The notes under the pieces are model-generated. The model worked only from the letters and a program-made list of their open reading frames with translations, had not been told where the DNA came from and searched no databases. The translations under genes and the position numbers were made by a program. 64,000 bases of DNA from Acanthochlamys bracteata (Eukaryota > Streptophyta > Magnoliopsida > Pandanales > Velloziaceae): assembly GCA_019914995.1 (NCBI GenBank), contig CM034132.1, positions 9,356,662 through 9,420,661 of the forward strand, written 5' to 3'. This document shows, piece by piece, positions 25,965-36,390 of this stretch; positions within the stretch are counted from its first letter, which is position 1; every line of letters begins with the position of its first letter.

Positions 25965-26155
25965 ATTTTTAGACTGAAAGTAAATTATTAGAAAGTGACT
26001 TATTAAAAATAAATTATTATAAAAATATGATTAAAATAGTTTAAATTTTGTGTTTTTTTTTGAAAAAAATGAACTAAAAGTGATTTATTGTATGTTTATA
26101 ACTAAAATTGAAGTGACTTTTTACAAAGTGAATTATAAGGGTGAAAAGAACACAA
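25965..26155. repeat. MITE-like element, family D
   Basis: This block contains TGAAAGTAAATTATTAGAAA and ACTAAAAGTGATTTATTG, the same words as the element at 24727-24912. It ends GTGAAAAGAACACAATCC. The left terminus is poorly defined. Confidence 0.35.
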
Positions 26156-26200
26156 TCCTCATGTATCAATAGTCAAAGTGATAAACTAAACTTGCACTTC

Positions 26201-26461
26201 GGGCGTGTTTACCTAGGGTGTGGAAGTGGAGTTTTGAGGGAAGTGAAGTTTTTAGGAAATAAATTTAAAAAATAAAATAAAAAATATTTAATATTTAATA
26301 AAAAATAAAATTTTATATTAATTATATATTTTTAGTAAGTTTTAAATTTGAATTTAAAAAAAAATTTTATTGATAAAAAAATTTATTTTAATTTTTATAA
26401 ATATTTATGTGAAACTTGAGTTTAAAGGAAGTGGAGTTTAGGGGTGTTGGTAAACACGCCC
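26201..26461. mobile_element. MITE with perfect 13-bp terminal inverted repeats, family B
   Basis: The element begins GGGCGTGTTTACC (26201-26213) and ends GGTAAACACGCCC (26449-26461), a perfect 13-bp inverted repeat. It is flanked by TTC on both sides (26198-26200 and 26462-26464), a possible 3-bp target-site duplication as made by PIF/Harbinger or CACTA elements. It is 261 bp, AT-rich and non-coding. Subterminal GAAGTGGAGTTT occurs near both ends in the same orientation. Confidence 0.75.
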
Positions 26462-26484
26462 TTCATCAAACTTAATGTACTTTA

Positions 26485-26720
26485 AGGGTGTCTTTACTAA
26501 CACTCCAAATTTTACTTTTTAAAATTTATTTTTAATATAAAATTAAAATAAAATTAGAATAAAATTTTTTTATCAAAATGTTTTAAAAAAAATTTAATTT
26601 TAAAATTTACTATTAATAATAAAACTTTTTTATTAAATATTTTAATTTTTAATTTAATTTTTTAAATCCACTTCCAAAAAATCCATTTCACCCACTTCTA
26701 CGTCTAGGTAAACAGGTCCT
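26485..26720. mobile_element. Second MITE adjacent to family B element
   Basis: The ends AGGGTGTCTTTACTAA and TAGGTAAACAGGTCCT are imperfect inverted repeats related to the neighbouring perfect ones. The interior is AT-rich and resembles 62158-62396, 31600-31802 and 34630-34842. It lies about 250 bp upstream of the NAA50 start codon. Confidence 0.55.
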
Positions 26721-26973
26721 AAATGCAATTTCCTTAAAAAGATGGTGAAGAGTGCCTTGGTATGGCATTATATGTATAAACTTGTGGATATTTCTGCAAA
26801 TGTTTAGGGTTTGGTTAGAAAATCGTAAGACTACACAGAACAAGAACACCGAAACTCGAATCTTTGTACCAATTTCGAAATCTTGAACATTGATACTAGG
26901 GTTGTTCGATTCGGATAGAAATCGATTTTGGTTCTTCGATTGAGGGATATTTTAAATTCGACGAAGAAGAAAG

Positions 26974-29526
26974 ATGCGTGAGATAAGCTTGGAAGGTGTT
27001 AGAGACAAGAACGTGATGCAGCTGAAGAAGCTCAACACAGTACTGTTTCCTGTTCGATACAACGACAAATACTACGCTGATGCTTTGTCTGCAGCTGAGT
27101 TCACCAAACTTGGTAATTGAAAGAAGTTTTTTTCAAATTCGATTTTTGGTATACGTTTGCTTGTTTGTAGATGAAATTTTGTAGATACTTGATTCTAGTA
27201 GCGGATTACTATAAAAGATTTGTTTGATGTTGTTTGAATGTTGATTTGGGGTGATAAATGTTGTCGCTGTACTGCTCTATGTTGACATGATCAAGCTTGG
27301 TGCTAAATGACCAGTTCATCATCTACTTGCTTTCAAACCTTAACTAGGTGTTGTTCTCTTAAAATATTTAACATTGGTTGGTTCTGGTGCTCACAGGTGG
27401 TATTTTGTTGAATCATCTTTGATCCTTCAGTAGTCAGGTCTAATTAGAACTTCTAATCAGTAATTTGGGTGTTAGTGGTGTTTTTCGCCAGCTCCTTGCC
27501 TTAAAATTTTGCATTGTTTCATGGATCCTTTTGAATAACCCACGATTTAGTTGTTAAAGTAGCAAAAGTTAGTTTGCTCTGCAAGTACCAGTAAGCCGAT
27601 TTGGCTGATATTATCTGCTTTTTGTTCTCTTGAATTCTTTAATTCTGAAGCTTTGCATTAGTACTTCGTTATTTGGATCCTCTCATCTCATCCATGCTTG
27701 ATCATTGTAATTTATGGTCATCGTGTTTGTCGGTGAACTGCTAATTCTGGACTTAGGAATAATGTTTATCTGTTTGCTTTGTAAATTATTATTTGTGTTT
27801 GAGTTCCAAATACTAGGAGAGAGTTGATTCAAGTATTGGTGTAATTCACGATTACCAAAAGAATAATTGGTCGAGCATGCCTTCTACTTTGGTGTATCTC
27901 CTTTACACTTTGGATGGATCTTCTTTAGTTTGCTACATTAAAACAATTTCTTTTCGAGAATTCTTTGCAGATGAGGCCATTTATTTAATGCCTTGAGATA
28001 TTTGTGTCTTATAACCTTGTAGGATATGGTGTAAAAGAATTTTGCGTATTTGAAGTAGATACTTGTTGCTTCAAAAGATACGGCATGCATGCATTGGAAT
28101 TAACTGTGGTTTGTGTTCTGAGTTGGCAGTATCTTTCTGTTTGCAGGTTATTATAGTGACATCTGTGTTGGAGCAGTTGCATGTCACTTTGAGAAAAAGG
28201 AAGGAGGAGGAATTCGTGTTTACATTATGACCTTGGGGGTTTTGGCTCCTTATCGTGGTTTAGGAGTTGGTGAGTTAATCTTATCGACATCAATATTCTC
28301 TTCTAATTTTTGGTGATCATTCACATGGACAACTATCTGCTACAGTTATTAACATTGCTTTGAAAGTTGCAAATTCTATGATGGGACAGTTGGACCTTAA
28401 CATCACTTGCTAGCAAAGTGGAATTGCATTTCATAACAGGTTTAATGCAATTCTCATCTGGTTTGTTTCTGTGGAGTAAATATGTGGATTGGCTATATCA
28501 ATACCCAACTGATTGAATATTTAGCTGTTTATATTAGGCAGGCACTTGCAAGACAATATTATTATGAATGAAAGTCCAGGCAGAGTTATCTAGCTATGAA
28601 AGGAATGTCAAGTCTTGATCTTCACCCATCTGAGAAGCTATCACCAGCTATAGACCTTGAATGCCATGTAAATCGAATCATATGAAACTTAAGCAGGAGT
28701 GGCCGCAATGTGTAACACAATCTGTATTTATGAACCGAAAGAGATTAATAGTTTAACATATGTAGCTACTTGCAACACTAGACTCTTCACATGCGGTGAT
28801 TGTGAATTCTTCCCCTTTCTTTTTTTTTTTTGCTGCTCTCAAAGACCCTAAGTATATAACTCTTTCAAATTTACCATTGCTTATGCAGTGGTTTGTTTGA
28901 CAACTTTTCTTGGAGTTAATAAGCAGAGGTCTCTTAACAAACATGCATTAATTACTAATGATCTTATACTTTTTAAAAAATGATTGACCAACTTCCTTAG
29001 ACAAAGTGATTCCAGATTAATTTCATTATGTCTGTTGAGAGTATAGTTCATCCGCACTTTACATGCACATTACTCTTCATTGTAAGGCTGTATAACTTTT
29101 GTAGTTGCAGCAAAGCAACAATGGATCTTGGAACTGGGACTAGCATATCAGTTTCACTTGTGTGTTTTCTGTGATTATTTGATAATTGATATGCATCCCA
29201 GTTGCGGTCATTTTCTGTTTATGAATTGTCTATTCCAAGATTTGATGAACTATAGTTGATAGCTATCATGCTTCCATTCATAAATGGAGCCTGTTTTCTC
29301 CCTTCTACAGGAACGAGGTTGCTAAAGCATGTCTTGGATCTGTCCGTGAAGCAGAATATTTCAGAGATACCTACATGTGCAGACAAATAATGATGATGCC
29401 ATTACCTTTTACAAGAAGTTTGGGTTTGAAATAACAGACACCATAAAGAATTATTATACAAATATAACTCCACCTGACTGCTATGTTCTTACAAAGAACA
29501 TCTCAGAATTGCAGCAGAAAAAGTGA
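26974..29526 (+). CDS. NAA50: N-alpha-acetyltransferase NAA50 (GNAT), frameshifted in the last exon
   Basis: Exons 26974-27112, 28147-28269 and 29311-29526 match the short GNAT enzyme NAA50, the NatE catalytic subunit that works on ribosome-bound N-termini alongside NatA. Exon 1 encodes [20 protein letters not shown] and the [10 protein letters not shown] substrate loop. Exon 2 carries the acetyl-CoA-binding motif APYRGLGVG. Exon 3 begins [10 protein letters not shown]. After residue 106 (NISE) the expected I-Y-L-H-V-Q is broken. The genome has GAGATACCTACATG, about two bases short at 29367, so the literal frame ends at TAA 29388-29390 after about 113 aa. The downstream frame is intact ([20 protein letters not shown] to a TGA at 29524-29526) and would give about 159 aa. 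This is either an assembly or sequencing error, since NAA50 is normally a conserved housekeeping gene, or a recent null allele. Identity is certain; functional state is not. Confidence 0.9.
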
Positions 29527-30403
29527 GGGAGCATTTTTCTTGATAATGTGTGTGCTCGAGTGACTTTTTCTCTTTTCTGATTTGAAGATATCATGGCGTT
29601 CACACTCAAATAATGGTACATGCTATGTTTCTTGCCTCAGGTCATACATGTATTTTCCTTGGAAACAGCATGAAATTTTGATTCTATATTCAATTTTGTT
29701 TGTTACTTTCAAGTGGATTTATGTCCTCTTTCTTGTGTTCGTGAAATGCTGTTTGAATTCTTGAAGAATGTGTAGTATTTTGAGGAACCCTTAAAACATT
29801 CCTTTATCAAAATCAAAGTATGCTCTTAATTTTGCATAGTTATTTGATTAATTAGCCCCCAAAACCAGAAGGCTGTTACTTTTCTTTATAAAAATTTCTG
29901 TGTTTAATAAGACATTTTGTTCATCCAATGCATTGAGCTTGCATATCATAGCTATGATAAATTTCCAGCACCTTGTCTGATGTACTACAAATGTCTCTAT
30001 CGCAGTTTTATTTGGTCATATATATCTAGGTAATCGGCAACTTCTCAAGTGCGGTCTCTTGCCAATTCATGTTATCAGCACTATGTATTTCATGCCTGTG
30101 ATATATCTCCTTCAGATTCTAAGTATTACATTTTAGTTGATTTATCTACTTCAGTTTCAAGTATTCCATGCCTGCTTTATCACTTATGTGCGAGATGATT
30201 CACTAATGCATGGTTTATCATCCTTGCTTAATTTTATTTCAATTTGTGTCTGAAAATTGTACTAGTGAACAACAATTTGCTCCTGGGTCACATTGTCTTG
30301 GGCAGTTCATCTGCTGTGTATATCTTAGCATTACCTTGTGACATAGTAGCACTACATCCATACAAGATATTAACAAAGTCAAATTTTGTTGTGAGTTTCT
30401 TAG

Positions 30404-30660
30404 CGTGCGTTTATGATTGTTTATAAAATAGAGCTTTTCTAAAATAGAAAATATTTTTATCTTTTTTAGAAAACGAGCTTTATTTTTTTATTTTCAAAAA
30501 AATAATAAAATATGTAATAAAAAAATTTTATTATGTAAAATTTTTCTACACTATTTAAATTTTTAAATAATTTTTTTAAATATTTATAAAATATGTATTT
30601 AAAATATGAAATGAAAAAAAATTGAAAAATAGCTTTTGGTATGCACTATCAAATGCACTC
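30404..30660 (+). mobile_element. MITE, family A, left arm of an inverted pair
   Basis: The start CGTGCGTTTATGATTGTTTA and end TTTTGGTATGCACTATCAAA fit the family-A terminus GTTTGGGATTGCTTATAAAA in direct and reverse orientation. The interior has GTAATAAAAAAATTTTATTA then TACACTATTTAAATTTTTAA, the same core as 40023-40275 and 59005-59269. Confidence 0.65.
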
Positions 30661-30688
30661 TTATACTTTGGTTCAGACAGGACTTGAG

Positions 30689-30942
30689 GCTGCGTTTGGC
30701 GATGCATACCAAAAATAACTTTTCAATTTTTTTTTATTTTCTTTTTCAATACATATTTTATAAATATTTAAAAAATTTATTTAAAAATTTAGATAGTATA
30801 AAAAAATTTTACGTAATGAAATTTTTTATTACATATTTTTATTTTTTTTGAAATAAAAAAAATAAAACTCATTTTTAAAAAAAATAAAAATATTTTTTAT
30901 TTTAAAAAAATTTTATTTTATAAGTAATTGCAAACGCACCCT
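30689..30942 (-). mobile_element. MITE, family A, right arm of an inverted pair
   Basis: This copy is the reverse complement of 30404-30660. It starts GCTGCGTTTGGCGATGCATA, where the first copy ends in the matching GGTATGCACTATC form, and it ends GTAATTGCAAACGCACCC. The spacer between arms is about 28 bp, so a read-through transcript would fold into a hairpin of about 250 bp per arm. Confidence 0.65.
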
Positions 30943-32073
30943 GATCAAGCATGCTCATTCTTGGTAAAAATTTGTTGGTCCAGACAAATCAACAAAGTTA
31001 ATTTGTTGGTAAGAATTTTTAGGTGCTTGTTTTGAGCTGGACAACTAATTTTAGTATACCAGCCTAAAACGGGACTTAAAGAAAACATTTGACATTAATG
31101 AATTTTAGACTTGCAATATCCGAGAGGCATGTTTCAAATGTATTGAAACTCTTATTCCTCCGGCTATTTTATGTATTTTTATGTATTTTGAATTTTATTT
31201 TATGTAATTAATTTTTTTAACTCTTATTTTATCGAAATTTATTTTGTAAAACTTACTTTAATAATTAAAACAACCTAAATATTGTTTTAAATCGTAGTTG
31301 CATTGTAATAACTATATACTCTTTTATTAGTTACTTCTCCTGACTATATTTTTAAAAATTTTAAATAAATTTTATAAAATATTATATAAATTTATTGGAA
31401 AACATAAATTAAAATTTTAAATATATTTTGGAAAAGCCAACCGCACCCAAAATTAAAACATGTAAACAATCTATAAATCTGTTTCGCCTGTTCATGCTCT
31501 TAGAACTACTGCTGTGAAGGATTTGCAAACCTGATTCCTTTAAAGAACCACCAAAATTTGAGGATTAAAATGCTCGGTTACCTGAGTTAACGATATCTAG
31601 CTAAGTACTTGTTTATCAATCTCTTAAAATTTATTTTTCTCAAACTCATTTTTAATAAAATAAATAAAAATTTTAAACTTATAAAAAATTTTCAAACTTT
31701 ATTTTTAAAACTTACTATAATACAGAATTTATATAAAAATTATTCTATTTAATTTTTAAATTTACTTTAAAAAATGAGTTTATTTTGAAATGAACACACC
31801 CTAATCTAACTCCCAAAAAAACAGGACAGGAATGTTAATAACCACCAACAACAACAACAACAGTCCAGCAATTCAACAAAATTTTCCACAAAACCAAATC
31901 TGCATAATCTCATGCTCCCTTGCAAAATAATACTTAAGAGAAAAAAATAAAGCTTCTTCATATAGAAGAAAATACAAATATTTCATACATATACAAATAT
32001 ATACAACTAATTAAAACTGAGTGAAAACATAGACGATTAATTTATACGTTCATATATTCTGTATACACACATT

Positions 32074-32454
32074 TTACAATATAGTACAAGTCTCTTGCCG
32101 GTAATAAGGGCGCGGAGGAGGCGGTGGTGGAGGAGCATAACTGTCGTAGTACGACGGTGGCGAAGGTCCCATATGCGGCGGCGGTGGACCACCCGGGCCG
32201 TACCCGTAGTCTCTCCTTGGGGAAGGAGGTGAAGGACCAAATCCCGGTGAAGGACCAAATCCCGGCGAAGGACCGAATCCTGAATGGCCTGGAGGTGCAG
32301 GACCAGGACCGCCGAAGCCTGATCCTGGGCCGGGACCGTGAGGTCCGTCGTGGCTGTGGTAGTTCACGAACCCGCCACTGGGCGGAGGACCGCCTCCAGG
32401 ACCTCCTCCGGGACCGTGACGAGGACCGTCGTGGCTGTGGTAGTTCACGTTCAT
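32074..32454 (-). CDS. Small Gly/Pro/His/Tyr-rich protein with a CaaX-like C-terminus
   Basis: This single-exon frame encodes 126 aa from ATG 32454-32452 to TAA. It opens MNVNYHSHDGP, and VNYHSHDGP recurs at about residue 30. Gly/Pro repeats follow, including FGPSPG three times in tandem, then a PPPPPPP tract. The C-terminus is RQETCTIL. The last four residues, C-T-I-L, fit a CaaX box; terminal Leu favours geranylgeranylation by GGTase-I, so membrane attachment is inferred. There is no signal peptide. The family is not recognised, and low complexity makes homology searching weak. Support for a real gene comes from the GC-rich island in AT-rich DNA, the ATG context, a TATA box about 95 bp upstream and the repeat structure being kept in this frame. 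Antisense frames over the same DNA are shadows. Confidence 0.7.
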   Translation of the reverse strand: MNVNYHSHDGPRHGPGGGPGGGPPPSGGFVNYHSHDGPHGPGPGSGFGGPGPAPPGHSGFGPSPGFGPSPGFGPSPPSPRRDYGYGPGGPPPPHMGPSPPSYYDSYAPPPPPPPRPYYRQETCTIL

Positions 32455-32546
32455 GGTTAATCTGATAAACGAAAGAATTCGACAACAGCTTGCAATGTAT
32501 ATAAGATGGATAAAAACTGGATAAAAACTGCGTTACTGGATCGAAG

Positions 32547-32564
32547 CTTATATAATATATAAGA
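32547..32564 (-). promoter_or_regulatory. TATA box of the Gly/Pro-rich gene
   Basis: On the minus strand the sequence reads CTTATATATTATATAAGC, with a TATATAAG core about 93-110 bp before the start codon at 32454, the expected distance for a short plant 5' UTR. Confidence 0.5.
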
Positions 32565-33431
32565 ATCGGATTGAAAATCGCGAGAGAGTGCTAGTAGAAT
32601 AGGTGGAGATTTGCTAGCAGAAAACGTTGTTGCACGGCATGGCCAGCTGTTTTGTTATTTTGCATGGACGTAGACGTCGGTCTCTGACTTCGTGTATATT
32701 TTAACAGCGAGCACGTTGCCGACGCAAGCTGAACGAAGCTGCTAGATTTTTGCACGTCGGCAATTGAAAGTGGAGACGTGGATTAATGGGCTTTAGCTTT
32801 TAAAGCCCATATGTTGGATCATCTAAGTTAAGGTGCAGAAAATACTTTTTTAGTTAAACCATTGCACGAACTACAAGTCCATCATATCTCCTTCGCATTG
32901 AGATTATACCTGAACTTCACAGAAATCCTACTGTAGAAAAAAATTTCAGATTTTGAAGTGAAACATGCAATTATAATTGCTCTATATATAGGTTACTAAT
33001 CTGTAAGTGAACAGATTTCTTGTATGGAGAAATGTAGACATTATACGAGAAAGAAAAATAAACGACCAGCTCTTTGATCGTTGTTATCTAAATTTAAGAG
33101 TTGGTCGCTAATTCTTCATCTGTTTATGTTATCTCGATCATCTGTTTATGGTTGCTAAAAATGTTGGCTATAAACGATCTGATAATTTGATCGTAGATAT
33201 AGTTGATGTTTACGACTGATTATGGTTTCTGATCGAAGGGAATCCGTAGTCGTCTTATTATATCCACAACTCGCTTTACTTATCGCGAACGGCGTGCTCT
33301 GTTGTCATGCAAATGGCTGGGTTCTTTTGGAATCTATGCTAATGCGATATATGGTTGTGCATTTTTTTGAGATAATGATGATGATGATGATGATGAAGAA
33401 TTAATAACAATATTATTGAGAGAAAGATGAT
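32565..33431. other. Upstream region of the Gly/Pro-rich gene
   Basis: This contains the remaining promoter of the minus-strand gene (about 32565-32850, locally GC-richer) and unique sequence to 33431. An ATG trinucleotide microsatellite lies at about 33375-33398. No gene is seen. Confidence 0.4.
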
Positions 33432-34210
33432 TGTTGGGACTCTACGTTAGGCTAGGCTCGGATTAGTAGAGCGTATAGGGCTTGGTGAATTCGAGTAAAA
33501 GACGGACTAATTTGGTAAATTATGATCATATTAATAGCGTAGTGTTTGAAATAGTGATTAAATAAAAAATGGACTAGCTAATTTGCAGGTGCACAAACAA
33601 CTCACTTTAGATTGGACCAAATAGATTCTGATTTAGTAGGCTTAACAACCCATATTTTTTAATAGTCTCACATTGACTTAGTGCTGGAATAGATACGTGC
33701 TTATAAATAGAAATATTAATTTTTAAGAGGTTAGTCAGTTTTTTAAGTGTGGAAATTCGATTTTATAATTAGATTAAAATTCGATAGAGTGAAGCCACCC
33801 GGCGTGTTGTTGGAGTAGGGGGGAGATTATTCGACCTCCAAATTAGGATAGGCTTGGATTAGTAGCGTATGGAACTTGATGGGTCCGAACAACAAAACGG
33901 ACTAATTTAGTGGACTAGAACTGGATTAGTAGTGTAGAGATCTATGATGGTACTCAAGTGAAAAATGAATTAACTAATTCATCTTGGTTTGAGCTAGCAA
34001 CTCATCTTGATTTGAGCCAAATGGATCCTAACTTGATAGGTGCAACTCATTTTAATTTGAGCCAAATAGATCCTAACTTAATAGGTTTAACAATTTATAT
34101 CTCTTAATAGTTTTATATTGATCGAATGATAATGAGTATATATTTATAAATAAAAGATGCTAAATCTTAAAAGATTAGCTAATCTTTTTAGCGTGAGACC
34201 ACCAATGTTC
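33432..34210 (+). mobile_element. Decayed TRIM-type miniature LTR retrotransposon
   Basis: Two diverged LTR-like copies flank a short internal stretch. The first starts TGTTGGGACTC (33432) and runs to about 33765. The second starts near 33828 with CGACCTCCAAATTAGG and runs to about 34210. Between them, GTAGGGGGGAGATTA (about 33816-33830) is a polypurine tract like the one in the better-preserved copy at 42285-42866. The primer-binding site has decayed. Each LTR has the CACATTGACT/TATTGATCGA then TTATAAATA motifs expected of its promoter. The second LTR contains a local duplication of the ACTCAT..TTTGAGCCAAAT unit. No coding capacity. Confidence 0.6.
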
Positions 34211-36179
34211 ATGCATGTCATGTATCCGTACAAGTAACTGCAAAGTTAAACAATCAAAACTTTTGCTAGCTAGCTTTAATTAATACTTCATAGAGATCTG
34301 TATGTATGTAAAATGGTGCTGGTTTACTTTCGCTAGAGGTTTGCAACAAATTAGATGAGCTTTCCATTGATCGCCATTAATTTTGCGGCGCTGATAAATT
34401 AATCGCTTTCATATTAAAGGCTCGTTCAAATTTTCTGGAACTCTATTTCTGTATTAGATTTGAAGTCAGTAAAAATTCACTTATTTCAGTTGTTTATTAA
34501 ACTGAAAATTTTATTTCAATTTTATTATTTAAAATTCATCACTTAATTTTTATTTTTTATTTTTTTATTTTGAACCTATTTTTAAATAAAATTAAAATAT
34601 AAAAACTAAAATAATTTTGTAGAACTAATTTTAGGCATTTAAACCACTCATTTATCTACCATCCAAAATTTATTTTTTTCAAACTCACTTTAATAAATAA
34701 ATAAATTATTTTTACAAAATTTTTTCTTTCAAACTTTAATTTAAAACTACTGTTATTATAAATTAATTAAAAATTATTCTTTATTAAATATTTTTAATTT
34801 ATTTTTTTAAAAAAATTATTTTAAAGTAAACGCACCCTAGAAACGCATAAGTGAATATGCATGTCAAACTTTTTTGACCAAAACAATAAAGATGTCATCA
34901 TATTGAAGTTTCCATATATACATTATCCTAGTCAAAGTTTATTTTCTTTTGCTTTTCAGTCAAATTATATAGGAAATAAAATCTACATAGAATAATAGAA
35001 CCATATCCAATTCCCTCTTTTTTTCTTTTCTTTCCATAGCAGATATGCATCTCATATGAGAATAAAGAATAAACCATTCATATATGTTAGGAAAAAATAA
35101 TAAAAAATTCTCTAGATATTTCATGTTGAATTTCTTTTTTATATTAAAAGAATAATAATGTAACTTAGGCATTGCACCTTATTTATATATGCCTTGGATC
35201 ACTTATATGTTTATAATATATTTATTTCATATGATATTGCATATGTTTTTTAAAAAAATGAAATCTCATCAAATTCAAAGCAAGCTTCTCATTATTATCA
35301 ACATGAGAATTTCATAGTAAGTACATGCTTTAAAAATCTCAAAGCATATATTTTTATCCATCATTTGAAACAACATTATTTATATCTTACAACTAATTAA
35401 CTACAAACCAAAAAAATAATCTTGCATATATAACGACAGAATCTGCTAGGTGCTTCATGTTCTTCAAACTCCTCACAGCTATCTCCTTGTCGAATGTAAC
35501 AATAAGTAGTGTGTGAAGTTTTTCTGCAACAAAATTTTTCAATACATATATATATAATCATTTTGCTCAATAATACATGCACTTGCAAAGTTTAATTTCA
35601 GGATGTAATAAACTATATATACACAGGTTGCATATATGCTAAAGTTTGAGAAGAAATATAATAGTTGTTATATTATATGTATAATTAAAGTTTGCTGCAA
35701 GTATGTAGTGTTAATTTCTGAAAATGAAGAATGTATATAAGCTATCTAGCTTGTAGCTTAATGATTTCCATTCCAAAATGATAAACTAGAATATATAAAT
35801 TGCAACTTGGCTAAAATTCTTCCCAAGTTCTACAAACATAATTAGTTACCCTAGCCCACCATTGCTGTCTTCATTTTTTTAATCTACAAAACCACCAATG
35901 AAATTTATTCATATACAACAAGATCAAGAATCAAACATATATAAAATATATAACTAAACTTTCTTTCAGCCAGCAAAAGTATATATATATATATATAAAT
36001 CATGGAAAATATATGAAGCTAGCTAGCTAGTTTTCATGTATGTTAAACAAAGTTAAATTATGTGATTACAATGGAATACATACTCTCATACGGAAGTAGG
36101 CAGACAAAATTTCTGCTATTGTTTTCTGATCCTCTTCAAATTCAAAGCTCCTCATCGATCAAAGATGCAGAAGTTGAAT
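34211..36179. other. AT-rich region downstream of MIR157
   Basis: It contains MITE-like AT-rich blocks (about 34415-34842, ending AAAGTAAACGCACCCTAG) and then unique sequence likely to include the 3' part of the MIR157 primary transcript on the minus strand. A Cys-rich 63-residue open frame (minus 35397-35588) has a good splice acceptor before KTSHTTYCYIRQGD but no recognisable family. A (TA)n run lies near 35980. Confidence 0.4.
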
Positions 36180-36187
36180 GAAATGGT

Positions 36188-36208
36188 GATGACAGAAGCA
36201 TAGAGAGC
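36188..36208 (-). ncRNA. miR157 star strand (3p)
   Basis: This 21-nt segment pairs with the mature strand leaving 2-nt 3' overhangs. It differs from perfect complementarity by the GC/TA bulge in the middle, as in other MIR157 genes. Confidence 0.85.
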
Positions 36209-36358
36209 ACAAAGGAATGAGATGCATTAAGTTTATAGAGATATGTAGCTCATAATTTGTGTAGGTGTATATATATATATAGGTAGATAGCTCTCAAGAT
36301 CTCCTCTGCATCATCAGGGTCTTCTTCCTCATGCCATGCTGCTGCATCACAAACCTCT

Positions 36359-36379
36359 GTGCTCTCTATCTTCTGTCAA
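36359..36379 (-). ncRNA. miR157: Mature miR157-5p
   Basis: This 21-nt segment on the minus strand begins U-U-G-A-C-A-G-A-A-G and ends GAGAGCAC. It is identical, as far as I can recall, to conserved miR157 of seed plants. Confidence 0.93.
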
Positions 36380-36390
36380 CAACCCTCTTT

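Larger units (their letters stand above)
24458..26973. other. Transposon-rich intergenic region between REM and NAA50
   Basis: The two genes point away from each other, so both promoters lie here. The REM promoter is near 24458-24700 and the NAA50 promoter/5' UTR near 26730-26973. Between them lie a run of small AT-rich elements, listed separately at 24727-24912, 25368-25818, 25965-26155, 26201-26461 and 26485-26720. No coding sequence is seen. Confidence 0.6.
29527..32073. other. Intergenic region with an inverted MITE pair
   Basis: About 29527-30400 holds the NAA50 3' flank. It is followed by two head-to-head MITEs (30404-30660 and 30689-30942) and AT-rich DNA. A further MITE-like block at about 31600-31802 ends AAATGAACACACCCTAAT. 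The 3' UTR of the Pro/Gly-rich gene lies just above 31830. No coding sequence is supported; short frames at 29582, 30244 and 30636 have no family resemblance. Confidence 0.55.
36180..36390 (-). ncRNA. MIR157: MIR157 (miR156/157 family) precursor hairpin
   Basis: On the minus strand the 5' arm (36379-36359) contains the full miR157 sequence, core TGACAGAAGATAGAGAGCAC, with the usual leading U. The 3' arm (36208-36188) reads GCTCTCTATGCTTCTGTCAT plus C, the known miR157 star form, preceded by CATTCCTTTGT as in Arabidopsis MIR157 precursors. Arms pair with a central bulge. The connecting loop is about 150 nt, long for the family, and holds a (TA)n run. The miRNA guides cleavage and translational repression of SPL transcription factor mRNAs, setting the juvenile-to-adult transition and shoot architecture. 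A TATA box lies about 680 bp upstream, consistent with a long primary transcript. Confidence 0.93.

Noticed and set aside
29343-29364. A tiny intron in NAA50 exon 3 that would remove the frameshift
   Set aside because: The GTGAAG donor and TTTCAG acceptor are only about 19 bp apart, far too short for a plant intron, and the joined frame would lose conserved residues.
32124-32465. 113-residue plus-strand frame opposite the Gly/Pro-rich gene
   Set aside because: Long antisense frames are expected over GC-rich Gly/Pro repeats. No start context or family supports it.
35397-35588. Small Cys-rich open frame, minus strand, with a good splice acceptor
   Set aside because: The cysteine spacing matches no peptide family I know, there is no signal peptide in the acceptor-defined part, and it lies in the likely MIR157 primary transcript. 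Recorded only as part of that region.
36300-36330. Possible miR172-like sequence (GATGATGCAG) in the MIR157 loop
   Set aside because: Only about 10 bases resemble miR172 and there is no pairing arm for it.
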